This document shows positions 26,985 through 36,606 of a stretch of DNA of 64,000 nucleotides, one piece after another (positions within the stretch are counted from its first letter, which is position 1; the number at the start of each line of letters is the position of its first letter). The DNA is from Nocardia yamanashiensis NBRC 100130. Lineage in GTDB: Bacteria > Actinomycetota > Actinomycetes > Mycobacteriales > Mycobacteriaceae. A program made the translations under genes and the position numbers. The DNA is taken from NCBI RefSeq assembly GCF_001613325.1, contig NZ_BDCD01000018.1:186001-250000 (forward strand), in the 5' to 3' direction. The notes beneath the pieces were generated by a model that made no database searches, was not told the origin of the DNA, and saw nothing but the letters and a program-made list of their open reading frames with translations.

Positions 26985-27896
26985 TTGCGTTCATTGCGGA
27001 TTCGAGGCGGGGTGCTGGCGGCGCTGAGCCTGATGCTGGGGGCCACCGCACCGGCGGCGGCCGAACCGCTCGCCGGTGCGCCGGGCGCCTGGCCGGTCTC
27101 GACATCCTCGACCATCGCGCCCGTGCTGGACTGCGTGCCCGCGGCGGCGCGGCCCGAACCGGTCATCCTGCTGGCCGGGTTCGGCGCGGTCGGGGATATC
27201 AGCGCCACCATCGACCGGCAGATGTCGCTGATCACCGGCGGCGTCCGGGCCGAGGGCGGGTGCGCGTATCCGTTCGCGTACGGCATCGTCGGGCCGATGC
27301 ACGCGGCGGCGCCGATCGCCGAATCCGCCGTGCAGGTAGCGGGTTTCGTCGACGAGGTGCTGTCACGAACCGGTGCGGCGCGGGTGGATATCGTCGCGCA
27401 TTCGTCCGGCGCGCTGGTCGCGGACTACTACCTGAAGTTCCTCGGCGGCGCACCCCACGTCCGCCGCGTCGCACAATTGGCCCCCGTGACGCACGGAACC
27501 ACCGCGACCACTCTCACCGCCGGGCTGACGCTCCCCGAATACCCCAGCACACCAGCCGATTTCATGGAATCGACCGGTCTCGCCGGAACTCTCGCCACCA
27601 CCGTCCCCGCCGTCCGCGGCGCCCTCGACTGCCTCGCGGGTTCCACGGTGATCACCCAGGTCCTCGACGACGGCGTGACCGTCCCCGGAGTCGAATACTC
27701 GGTCCTGGCAACGCGCTTCGACCAGGTACTCACCCCACCCGGCACCGCATCCTTCATCACCGAACCCGGCGTCCGGAACGACTTCTACGAGGACCTGCAC
27801 CCCGAGGCCCCGCCCGCCTCGCACGCGGCCCTGCCCATGCAGCCGGGCGCGGCAGCCTGGGTACTGGACCGGCTCTACGGCGAGCAGGTCTCCTAG
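26985..27896 (+). CDS. Secreted alpha/beta-hydrolase lipase (EstA/lipase class 2-like)
   Basis: The 303-residue exported lipase starts at the TTG at 26985, chosen because GAGGAGAAGAGG lies directly upstream and the frame then opens with a signal peptide (RSLRIRGGVLAALSLMLGAT APAAAEP). The oxyanion region VILLAGFGAVGD, the nucleophile elbow VAHSSGALVADYYLKFLGG (Ser in AHSSG, in place of the usual GHSQG), and a late Asp/His region (LTPPGTASFI, DFYEDLHP, SHAAL) match Pfam lipase class 2. Four Cys likely form disulphides. It would hydrolyse lipids outside the cell. It converges with the next gene, overlapping by 4 bases. Confidence 0.86.
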   Translation: MRSLRIRGGVLAALSLMLGATAPAAAEPLAGAPGAWPVSTSSTIAPVLDCVPAAARPEPVILLAGFGAVGDISATIDRQMSLITGGVRAEGGCAYPFAYGIVGPMHAAAPIAESAVQVAGFVDEVLSRTGAARVDIVAHSSGALVADYYLKFLGGAPHVRRVAQLAPVTHGTTATTLTAGLTLPEYPSTPADFMESTGLAGTLATTVPAVRGALDCLAGSTVITQVLDDGVTVPGVEYSVLATRFDQVLTPPGTASFITEPGVRNDFYEDLHPEAPPASHAALPMQPGAAAWVLDRLYGEQVS

Positions 27897-28249
27897 TCGA
27901 ACCACTCCTCCTCTCCGGCGTCGATGAGCTCCGAGAGCAGTTCGCGGTCCGAGAACGCCTGGCGGAGCAGGGTTCCCAGCTGTTGCAGGGCCGCCGCGTC
28001 GTCGCCGTAGGCCACGAAGGTGCCCGCCTCGGGGTCGAAACCCATACGCCCCTGCAGTTCCGGGGCGCGCAGGCGGACGATCACCTCGGCCACGCCGGTC
28101 CAGGAGTAACCGCCGCCCTCGTAGCCGTGCACGGCGAAGACGTCCTCGAGTTCGACCATGTGGTTGTCGCTGAGCATCAGGCAGTAGTGGCCGGGTTTGT
28201 GGTCGTACTCGAAGAAGACGAGCGGGGCGTAGGTTTCGCGATCTGTCAT
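27893..28249 (-). CDS. Imm51-like immunity-family protein (orphan)
   Basis: A 118-residue acidic cytoplasmic protein without signal or membrane segment. The pattern FFEYDHKPGHYCLMLSD, VHGYEGGGYSWTGVAEVIV and FDPEAGTFVAYGDDAAALQQL resembles the Imm51 family described from polymorphic toxin systems. Immunity genes normally follow a toxin gene, but the neighbours here are a lipase and hrpB, so if the family call is right it is an orphan or has another job. The start ATG 28249 (MTDRETY) was preferred to a longer frame. Medium confidence in the family, low in the role. Confidence 0.6.
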   Translation of the reverse strand: MTDRETYAPLVFFEYDHKPGHYCLMLSDNHMVELEDVFAVHGYEGGGYSWTGVAEVIVRLRAPELQGRMGFDPEAGTFVAYGDDAAALQQLGTLLRQAFSDRELLSELIDAGEEEWFD

Positions 28250-28295
28250 GCGGCGCACTCTACGAACCCGGTCCGACAGCCGCTCACCGTGCTGC

Positions 28296-30840
28296 TCAGT
28301 CCCGGCGGGCATTGCGCGCGGTGCCGCGATGCGCCGCCACGGTCGCCGGATCCTCCGGCCACGCGTGCTTCGGGTAGCGGCCGCGCAGATCCGCGCGCAC
28401 CTGCGGCCAGCCGTTGACCCAGAACGACGGCAGGTCCGCGGTCACCGCGACGGGTCGCTGCGCGGGTGAAAGCAGATGCAGCAGCAGTCCGGCGCGGCCG
28501 TCTGCCAAGCGCGGCGGCTCGCGCCAGCCGAAGATCTCCTGCACCTTGACGGCCAGGATCGGCGGGTCGGCGGAATAGTCCACTCGAATATGGCTGCCGG
28601 AGGGCACTTCCAGGCGCTCCGGGGCGAGTTCGTCGAAACGCGCCGCCTCGGGCCAGGGGAGCAGACGCCGCAGGGCTTGGCTGGCATCGATGCGTTCCAG
28701 GTCGGAACGCCTTCTGGCAGTGGATAATTCGATCCCGAGCCAGCTGTCCGCCGCCGCGATCAAGGCGGCGTCGTCCACGGCGGGCCACGGCGCGCCGAGC
28801 GTCCGATGCAGGAAATCCAGTCGCTGCCGCAGCGCGACGGCGTCGGCATCCCACCGCAACACCCCCGGCCCCTCGGTCGCGAGCCCCTTCCGGAGAGCGG
28901 CTTCCACCGCCCCGCGATCCGGATCGCGTAATGGCTTCTCCGACAACATGATCGCGCCCAGCCGTTCCACGCGCCGGGCGACCACGTCACCGCCGAGCCA
29001 ATCGACCTCGTCGGCCGTGCCGAGCAGATTCGGCGCGACCGCCCGCGCCAGATCCTCATCGGCCGTGGCGGCCAATCGAATCCGCCCTTCCGACTGGCCC
29101 GGATCCCGCGAGGCGACCGCGACGGCCACCCATTCGGCATCGCCCAGACCCGAACCCGGCGGCAGCGTCACCGCCGTGCCGCCCACCATGAGATAGCTCG
29201 CCGAACCCGCCCCGCGCCGCCGTGCGATCCGCTCCGGCTGCGCCAGCGCCACGACGTACGCCACGTCCCCGGACAGACCGGCGGAGGCGCCGGTACTACC
29301 GGATCCGGCCTTCCCGTGTGTGCCACGCGAGCCCGAATCAGACCGGCGTCCGGATTCTCGCGCGTCGTTCCCGGCAGCCGCACGCGGCTCGAGCAGTCGC
29401 ACAAGTCTTTCCACCTCGCGGTGCCAGCGGCCGGCGGGCTGATTGCGCAAGGCGCGGAGGGCGGCCGCGAGGTCGGTGGACGTTGCCGCCGCATCGTCGT
29501 CGAGCAGGGCGACGACCTCGGCGGCGGTCTGCGCGCCGACGGCCGTCGCGCCATCGAGGAGGGCGCGGGCCAGGCGGGGGTGCAGGCCGAGCGCGGACAT
29601 GCGCTTGCCGCGAACCGTTGCGGCGCCGTCGATATCGGTCGCGCCCAGGGCGAGCAGTGCCCCACGACCCGCGGCGAGGCCGCCGGGGCGGGGGCGGGTC
29701 CCACCAGGAGAGCGCGGAGCCGTCGGGGGTGCCCCAGCACGCGAGTTCGAGGGCCAGGCGGGTGAGGTCGGCGGTGCGGATCTCGGGTTCGGGGTAGGGC
29801 GGGAGGGTGGCGTGCTCGTATTCGGGCCAGCAGCGCCAGACTCGGCCGGGAGCCTCACGGCCCGCGCGGCCCGCGCGCTGGGCGGCGACGGCGGCCGAAA
29901 CACGCACGGTGGCCAGGCCGGACAGCCCGCGGCGGTGGTCGATGCGCGGGACCCGGGCCAGACCGGAGTCGATGACGGCGCGCACGCCGGGGACGGTGAG
30001 GCTGGATTCGGCTACCGCCGTGGACAATACGATGCGGCGGCGGGCGCCGGGGCGCAGGGCGGTGTCCTGGGCCGCGCTCGCCAGGCGGCCGTGCAGCGGC
30101 AGGACGTCCACGTCGTCGAGATCGGAGAGCAGGGTGGCCGTGCGGCGGATCTCGCCCGCGCCGGGGAGGAAGACCAGGACGTCACCGTCGTTGTCCGCCA
30201 AGGCGATTCGGGTGGCGCGGGCGACCTGGGCTTCGATGCGTTCGCGGGGCAGGGCGGGCAGGTAGGCGATGTCGACGGGGTGGGTGATGCCGTGCACCTC
30301 CAGCACCGGGGCGGGGCCGTCGTCGCCGAGCAGGGCTGAAAGACGTTCCGCCGCAACGGTTGCGGAGGTGGCGAGCAGGCGCAGGTCGGGGCGCAGGCCG
30401 GCGCGCGCATCCAGCAGGAGGGACAGCAGCAGGTCGGCGTCGAGGTGCCGTTCGTGGCATTCGTCGAGGACCACCACATCGGTGCCGGACAGTTCCGGAT
30501 CGTTCTGCAAGCGCCGCACCAGCAGGCCCGAGGTCACCACTTCGATGCGGGTGCTCGCGCTGACCCGCCGATCGCCGCGCACCGCGTATCCGACCGTCTT
30601 GCCGACCGGCTCGCCCAGCAGCGCCGCCATGCGGGCCGCCGCGGCACGCGCGGCCAGCCGCCGGGGTTCGGCCACCACGACGCGGCCGCCGGCGCCCGCC
30701 GCCAAGGCCAGCGGGACCAGGGTCGTCTTACCGGTGCCGGGCGGTGCGACCAGGACGGCGGCGCCGGTGCGGGCCAAGGTCTCGGTGATCTCGCCGAGGG
30801 CCGGGCGGACGGGGAGATCGGGCAGGTCGGGGAGTTCCAT
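28296..30840 (-). pseudogene. hrpB: ATP-dependent helicase HrpB, interrupted by a frameshift at a G run
   Basis: A DEAH-box RNA helicase of the HrpB type. The first frame (30840 down to ~29690) carries Walker A APPGTGKTTLVPLAL, DECHERH, the SAT motif LLATSATV, and QRAGRAGR. The rest, with the HA2/winged-helix region and the C-terminal HrpB domain (GATDIDGAATVRGKRMSALG LHPRLARALL to KHAWPEDPATVAAHRG), lies in the next frame. The two join cleanly as ALSWWDPPPP-GGLAAGRGAL if one base is removed from the run gggg at 29685-29688. Together they give about 848 residues, the normal HrpB length. It is either a base-calling error or a recent single-base frameshift; nothing else looks decayed. Confidence 0.85.
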
Positions 30841-30894
30841 TGCCGACCAGTCTGCCGTTGCCCGGGATCGGCGGACCGCTCACCCCCGCCGGGT

Positions 30895-31515
30895 TCAGAC
30901 GAGGGTGATGGTCCCTGCGGCGGTACCCAGGGTCGCGATCAGGGCGGGGCGGGCGCCCGCGCCGACGGTGAGGTTCGCGCCGACGGCCAGCAGGCGATCG
31001 GCCGCCGCGGCGGGATCGGGGTGGATCGCCGCCAGGGATCGCAGTTCCACCTCGGGCAGTTCGGCCGACGGGTGTGCGGTCGCGCCCCAGTCGATGAGGA
31101 ACGGGACGATCTGGGTGGGCTCGCTGAAATCGGGGAAGGTCAATCGCCACTCCAGGATTCGGCCGTCCGGGGTGGCCCGGGACAGGTCCGAGGCCGCGCC
31201 CGGATCGAATCCGGCGGCGCGCGCGGACTCGACGGCGGCATCGATATCGGTGACCCGCACCGCCCAGCCCGCCAGCCGGGCTTCGGTCAAGCTGTCGATG
31301 GCGAACGGCCGCGGCTGCTCCGGTTCGGGCTGTTCCGGATCCGGGCCGATGATCTCCAGGTACCCGCCGTTGCCGAGCCCGAGGAGATAGTTGCGCGTCC
31401 CGCGCCCGGGATGCCGCCCGCCCGCAACCGGTTTCACGCCCAGCGCCCGGGCGACGAGGTCGACGGTGGCGGCCAGATCGGGGGTGGCCAGGACGAGATG
31501 GTCGAGTTCGCTCAC
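30895..31515 (-). CDS. VOC-superfamily (glyoxalase-like) protein
   Basis: A 206-residue cytoplasmic protein with two VOC half-domains. The first opens with MSELDHLVLATPDLAATVDL VARALGV and includes GTRNYLLGLGNGGYLEIIGP; the second carries EWRLTFPDFSEPTQIVPFLI DWG. This two-unit form matches glyoxalase_3-like actinobacterial proteins of unknown substrate. A His/Glu metal pair can be drawn (HLVL and EIIG), but function is not known. The GTG start follows GGTGGGG. It lies 54 bases upstream of hrpB on the same strand. Confidence 0.82.
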   Translation of the reverse strand: MSELDHLVLATPDLAATVDLVARALGVKPVAGGRHPGRGTRNYLLGLGNGGYLEIIGPDPEQPEPEQPRPFAIDSLTEARLAGWAVRVTDIDAAVESARAAGFDPGAASDLSRATPDGRILEWRLTFPDFSEPTQIVPFLIDWGATAHPSAELPEVELRSLAAIHPDPAAAADRLLAVGANLTVGAGARPALIATLGTAAGTITLV

Positions 31516-31591
31516 CCCACCGAAGCTAAGCCGCCCCGCCGGTGTTCAGTAGCGTTCCACTCACCGTGATCCCGAGGAAAGGACATGCAAC

Positions 31592-32503
31592 GTGCGGGTA
31601 CTCGTCACCGGTGCCGCCGGCTACCTCGGCCGCGCGGTCGTCAGCGCGCTCGCGACCGCGGGCCATCAACCGGTCGCCATGGTGCGCACCCCGGCTGAAC
31701 CGATTCCGGACGCCGCCGAGACCCGCACCGCCGACCTCCTCTCCCTCGCAACCCTCGTGTCGGCGCTCGAGGGCATCGACGCCGTCTGCCACCTGGCCGG
31801 ACTAACCCGCGCCCGCGAATCCCTCACCGACCCACTCCCCTATTTCCGCGTCAACACCGCGGGCGCCATCACCCTGCTGGAAGCCATGCGAGCGGCGGAC
31901 ATTCGCCACCTGGTGCTGGCTTCCACCTGCGCCATCTACGGCACCCCCGCCTGCCAGCCGATGACCGAACGCACCCCCGACGCACCCCCGCACCCCTACG
32001 CCACCAGCAAACTCGCCGCCGAACAAGCCATCACGGCCCAAGCCAACACCGGCGCCCTCACCGCCACCATCCTGCGCCTCCCGAACCTGGCCGGCGGCAA
32101 CGACACCGACCCCACCCGCCTCATCCCCCGCACCCTCACCGCCGCCGCCACCGGCACCCCCCTGGAAATCAACGGCGACGGCACCGCCCTACGCGACTAC
32201 CTCCACCTCACCGACGCCGCCGCCGCTTTCCCCGCCGCCCTGACCCACCCCACACCCCCCGTCACCCGCTACAACCTCGGCACCGGCCAAGGCACCAGCA
32301 TCCTCGACGTGATCGCCGCCGCCGAACGCATAACCGGCCACCCCATCCCCACCCGCCACCGCCCCGCCGCCCCCGAACCCCCCGCCCTCATCGTCGACCC
32401 CACCCTGGCCACCACCGAACTCTCCTGGACCCCAAAGCATTCCGCCCTGGACGCCATCCTCGCCGACACCTGGTCCCACCACCCCTCGAACCCACTCCGC
32501 TAG
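31592..32503 (+). CDS. NAD-dependent sugar epimerase/dehydratase (extended SDR, GalE-like)
   Basis: A 303-residue cytoplasmic enzyme. It shows the Rossmann motif VTGAAGYLGRAVVSAL, DAVCHLAGLT, the catalytic Ser/Thr region LASTCAIYG, the YxxxK pair in PYATSKLAAEQA, RLPNLAGG, and NGDGTALRDYLHLTDAAAAF, as in UDP-glucose 4-epimerases. The GTG start follows AAAGGA. Codon usage is strikingly C-ending from about 32000 to 32500, but frame and motifs are intact. It could be the GalE that complements galK, or act on another nucleotide sugar; the location gives no clue. Confidence 0.88.
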   Translation: MRVLVTGAAGYLGRAVVSALATAGHQPVAMVRTPAEPIPDAAETRTADLLSLATLVSALEGIDAVCHLAGLTRARESLTDPLPYFRVNTAGAITLLEAMRAADIRHLVLASTCAIYGTPACQPMTERTPDAPPHPYATSKLAAEQAITAQANTGALTATILRLPNLAGGNDTDPTRLIPRTLTAAATGTPLEINGDGTALRDYLHLTDAAAAFPAALTHPTPPVTRYNLGTGQGTSILDVIAAAERITGHPIPTRHRPAAPEPPALIVDPTLATTELSWTPKHSALDAILADTWSHHPSNPLR

Positions 32504-32564
32504 CTCCACCAGCGGTTCGCCTCGAAAGCGGTATGGTTTGGGAGGTTTTGGTACGAGGGGCCGA

Positions 32565-34730
32565 ATGGTGCGTGTGGGTGAGGTTTTCGCGGGGTTTCTG
32601 ATCGAGCGCAAGCTCGGCGGAGGCGGCATGGGGGAGGTTTATCTCGCCCGGCATCCACGCCTGCCCCGGCGAATCGCCGTGAAGGTGCTGGCGCGGGAAC
32701 TCGCGGCGGACCAGCAGACCCGGGCGCGGTTCGAGCGGGAAGCCGAACTGGTGGCCCGGCTGGACCATCCGAATATCGTGACGGTGCACGATCGGGGCGT
32801 CGAGGACGAGCGGCTGTGGATCGCCATGCAGTACGTCGACGGCGGCGACGCCTCGGCGTTCGGTCCGGTGACGCTGCCGGTGGGCGATGCGGTGCGGATC
32901 ATCCGCGAGACGGCCAAGGCGCTGGACTACGCGCATTCGATGGGCGTCATCCATCGTGATGTGAAGCCCGCCAATATTCTGCTGACCCAGGCCGTGCCGG
33001 GTCACGAGCGGCGAATCCTGCTCACCGACTTCGGGATCGGGCGGCTGCGTGACGATACCCAGCAGTTGACGCGGACCGGGACGCTGGCCGCGACGCTCGC
33101 TTACGCCTCGCCCGAACAGCTTTCCGGGGATTCGATCGATCACAGGTCGGATCAGTATTCCCTGGCCTGCACGTTCTTCCGGTTGCTCAGCGGGGCGACG
33201 CCGTTCCACGCCGAGTCGGCGGCCGCGGTGATCGCCGGGCATCTGAGCCATCCCGCGCCGCGGGTCACCGATCGGCGGCCCGAGTTGCCCGTGAGCTTGG
33301 ACGAAGTGTTCGCGCGCGGGCTGGCCAAGCGCCCCGAGGACCGGTTCGAGTCCTGCCGCGCGTTCGCCGACGCTGCGGCACAGGCCTTGTCGGCGACGGC
33401 CGACACCATGGTCATGTCGCTGCCCTTGGGGAACGAGCCCACCGCGCTCACTGAACCCGAGCCGCCGGCCGTTGCGGGCTCGTCCCGGACCTCGAAGCGC
33501 GGCCGCTGGGTCGCCGCCGGTGTGGGCTCCCTGGTGGTGGCGATCGCGGCCGCCGCCGGAATCGTCTGGGCGGTGGACGATTCCAGCCGGAAGGGCGTGG
33601 ACCTGGGCATCACCCCGAGCAAATCCCATGCCGCGGTCTATTCCGGCTTCGTGCCCCTGAGCCCCATCGATCTGGCGGGAAAGCCTGTCGCGGCGCCGAT
33701 CCCGGTACCGAACCCCGCCAACGACGGCCGGTTGCCCTGCCCGCCGACCTCGATCGCCGCCGCGCTACCGCTCTCCGGCAAGGACGCCGACCTGGGGCGG
33801 ACCGTTCTCGGCGGTATCCAGCTGGCCGTCTCCCAGTTCGTTCGGGGTGGTGACAACGCCTGCTCCGTCACGGTCCGCGAATTCGACACCGCCGCCGACC
33901 AGACCACGGCGGCCCAGGTCGCCGAACGCATCGCTGCCGACGACTCGATAGTCGCCGTGGTCGGGCCGGCGCTGTCCGGTGAGGTGATCGCCGCCGGTCG
34001 CACGTTCGACGATGCGGGCCTGCCGTTCCTCACCCCGGTGGCGACGAATCCGGTGCTGGCGCAATCCGGCTGGACCAATTTCTTCCGCGGCCTCGCCAAC
34101 GACAACGCCCAAGGCCCCGCCGTCGCCAGATACCTGGTGGACACCGCCGCATTCAGCCGCGTCTGCGTGATCCGCGACAACGGCGGCGGCTTCGGCGGCA
34201 ATCTCGCCGACGCCGTCACCGAGGAACTCGGCTCCGCCGCCGCCTGTACCGCCCGCATCGACCCGACCGGCGATCTAGACCGGACCGTGCGAACGGTCGC
34301 CGCCGCGACCCCCGACGCCGTCTACTACTCCGGCTACGCGGCCACCGCCGCCAAGCTCCTCACCAAGCTCCGGAATGCCGGGATCACCGCCACCTTCGTC
34401 CTGGGCGACGGCGGCTTCGATCCACTCTTCCGCACCGACGCCGGCCCCGCCGCCACCGGCACCCTGGTGGCCTGCCCCTGCGGCCCCGGCACCGAACGCC
34501 TGCTCACCGACTACCGCACCACCACCGGCCGCCCCGCCTCCCCGCACGCCGTCGAAGCCTACGACCTGACCGCAATCCTGTTGCGCGCCATCGTCTCCGG
34601 TCACACCGACCGTGCCGCCATCCGCACCTACCTCCACACCTACCAGGCCGACGGCATCGCCCACTCCTACGCCTGGTCCCCGACCGGCGAACTCACCGAC
34701 CCCCGAGTCTGGCTGTACCGCGTGTCCTGA
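32565..34730 (+). CDS. Receptor-type Ser/Thr protein kinase with extracellular type-1 periplasmic-binding domain
   Basis: A 721-residue Pkn-type kinase. Residues ~1-265 form the kinase: glycine loop LGGGGMGEVYLARHP, AVKVL lysine, HRDVKPANILL, DFGIGRL and ASPEQL. A juxtamembrane linker is followed by one transmembrane helix (WVAAGVGSLVVAIAAAAGIV W, ~320-341). The outside part, from ~390, is a Peripla_BP_6 fold like LivJ or amide receptors: IAAALPLSGKDADLGRTVLG GIQLAVSQF, VAVVGPALSGEVIAAGRTFD DAGLPFLTPVA, and YYSGYAATAAKLLTKLRNAG. Binding of a small molecule such as an amino acid outside would signal to the kinase inside. ATG 32565 follows GAGGGG. No substrate gene is evident nearby. Confidence 0.9.
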   Translation: MVRVGEVFAGFLIERKLGGGGMGEVYLARHPRLPRRIAVKVLARELAADQQTRARFEREAELVARLDHPNIVTVHDRGVEDERLWIAMQYVDGGDASAFGPVTLPVGDAVRIIRETAKALDYAHSMGVIHRDVKPANILLTQAVPGHERRILLTDFGIGRLRDDTQQLTRTGTLAATLAYASPEQLSGDSIDHRSDQYSLACTFFRLLSGATPFHAESAAAVIAGHLSHPAPRVTDRRPELPVSLDEVFARGLAKRPEDRFESCRAFADAAAQALSATADTMVMSLPLGNEPTALTEPEPPAVAGSSRTSKRGRWVAAGVGSLVVAIAAAAGIVWAVDDSSRKGVDLGITPSKSHAAVYSGFVPLSPIDLAGKPVAAPIPVPNPANDGRLPCPPTSIAAALPLSGKDADLGRTVLGGIQLAVSQFVRGGDNACSVTVREFDTAADQTTAAQVAERIAADDSIVAVVGPALSGEVIAAGRTFDDAGLPFLTPVATNPVLAQSGWTNFFRGLANDNAQGPAVARYLVDTAAFSRVCVIRDNGGGFGGNLADAVTEELGSAAACTARIDPTGDLDRTVRTVAAATPDAVYYSGYAATAAKLLTKLRNAGITATFVLGDGGFDPLFRTDAGPAATGTLVACPCGPGTERLLTDYRTTTGRPASPHAVEAYDLTAILLRAIVSGHTDRAAIRTYLHTYQADGIAHSYAWSPTGELTDPRVWLYRVS

Positions 34731-34777
34731 CCTACCCGTCGCGCCATCCGGACGCGGCCGCGCAACGAATATTTCGA

Positions 34778-36540
34778 ATGTCGATGGGCAGGATTTCGCG
34801 ACGGCGACTACTGGGTGCCGCTGCGGCGGCGGGGGCGGTCGCCGGTGGTGCGGGGTTGGCGGGCTGTGGGGCGGCGGCTAGTGAGTACAGCGTGCGGAGT
34901 GGGGGTGGGGGCGTAGCGAGGCGTTGGCGCGGCAGTTGCTGGGGGTCGACGGCGATGGGGAGGATTTCACGCTGGCTTATCTGAAGGTATTGATCGATAC
35001 GGGTCTGCCTGTGGCGGAGGGGCGGAAGAAGATCGTTGTGGTGGGGGCGGGGGCGGCGGGGTTGAGTGCCGCGAGGCTGCTGGCGGGGGCCGGGCATCAG
35101 GTGACGGTGCTGGAGGCCAATGGGAATCGCGTGGGTGGGCGGGTGAAGACCTTGCGGGGGGTGTTCAGCGATCCCGCGCTTTATGCCGAGGCGGGGGCTA
35201 TGCGATTGTCGAGTGCGCATCCGCTGGCGCTGGCGCTGGCGGATCGGCTCGGGCTGCGGCGGCGGCCCTTCTACGGATCGGATGTGCTCCCGGACACGCG
35301 CACGCCGCCGACTCCGCCGGTGTACTACCGGTCGTTCACCGGCGAGGAGTGGACGAACGGGCCGAAGACCGATTACGTGCCGCCGCCGGCCGCCGGGCGC
35401 ACCTTGATCGCGGTCAACGGGGCGAGCGTCACCCGAGCCGCGTACGCCGCGAATCCCGCTGCGGTGCATGCCGGTTTCGGGTGTGTGTCGGCGACGGCGG
35501 GCAGTGCCGAACTGGATGCGGCGCTGCGGCAGGTCGTGGCGGCCGGGCAGCCGATCGAACGGCAGGTCGAGAGCTGGGCCGAGCTGTTGGACAAGTACGA
35601 AAACCATTGCCTGCGGCAATATCTCATGGAAGCGGGCTGGAGCGGGGCGCAGCTGGCGGCGGTGGGGACGCTGGAGAACGTGACGGCCAGGCTGCGGCAC
35701 AGTGTGATCTTCCCGCTGGTGGATCACAGTCTGGTTCCGTCGGATGCCACGTCGTGGGAGCTGGTGGGCGGGATGGCGTCGCTGACGGATGCGATGGCTC
35801 GGCAGCTCGGGGCCGCTGTTCTGATGGGTAAGCGGATGACCCGGCTGGAGCAGACCGAGCATGGTGTGAAGGTCTGGACCACGGCGGAATCCGGGAACGA
35901 GAGCAGTGACGGCGGGCCGGTGGGGCCGGTCGAATCGTTCGAGGCGGATTATGCGATCGTGGCGATACCGTTGACGGCGGCGCGGTTTTGCACGTTCGAG
36001 CCGCCGCTGTCGTACGACAAGCGGCGGGCGGTGATCGAGATGCATCATGATGCCGCGACGAAAGTGTTGCTGGAGTTCAAGACTCGGTTCTGGGAGCAGG
36101 GGGCGGCGGGGTTCCGGGGTGGGCGGTGCATCAGTGATTCGCCGAATCGGTGCACCTACTTTCCGTCGCATACCGAGAACTCGGAAGGTGGGGTGGTGCT
36201 GGCCTCCTACACCTTCGCCGATGAGGCGATGCGGTGGGATTCGCTGACCGACGGCGAGCGGATTCACTTCGCGCTCAACGGGATGCGGGAGTTGTTCGGG
36301 GCGCGGGTGGATTCGGAGTTCACGGGAGTCGGGATCACGCAGAGCTGGTTGCGGGCGCGGTATGCGCTCGGCGAGGCGGCGATTCCTGCGCCGGGGCAGT
36401 TGCACGAACATCACCTCGCCACTCGATCGGTGGAGGGGCGGGTGCATTTCGCAGGCGATCACACCAGTTTGAATACGGCGTGGATCGAAGGCGCGCTCGA
36501 AAGCGGGGTCCGGGCCGCGCTCGAGGTGCATCGACGGTGA
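34778..36540 (+). pseudogene. Tat-exported flavin monoamine/L-amino-acid oxidase, signal peptide separated by a frameshift
   Basis: The main frame (from TTG 34924) encodes an FAD amine oxidase: the dinucleotide motif VVVGAGAAGLSAARLLAGAG, VLEANGNRVGGRVKTLRG, EAGAMRLSS, and the C-terminal FAD block VHFAGDHTSLNTAWIEGALE SGVRAA. It lacks its N-terminus. Just upstream, in a different frame, 34778 opens a Tat lipoprotein signal: ISRRRLLGAAAAAGAVAGG with lipobox LAGC (Cys 30). The frames join within ggggg-t-ggggg at 34901-34911 if one G is added, giving SGGGG...EALARQLLG. So the real product is a Tat-exported, lipid-anchored oxidase, now or apparently broken. The enzyme would oxidise amino acids or amines to imines and H2O2. 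Confidence 0.8.
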
Positions 36541-36606
36541 GTGTTCGCGCACAGGCGAGGGCGGGCAATGACCACTTGTACCGCTCTTATCTGCAAAGAT
36601 GCAGAA

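Noticed and set aside
31990..32500. Extreme C-rich stretch in the epimerase gene as a sign of foreign origin
   Set aside because: Frame and motifs are intact and C-ending codons are common in this genome; composition alone is not enough.
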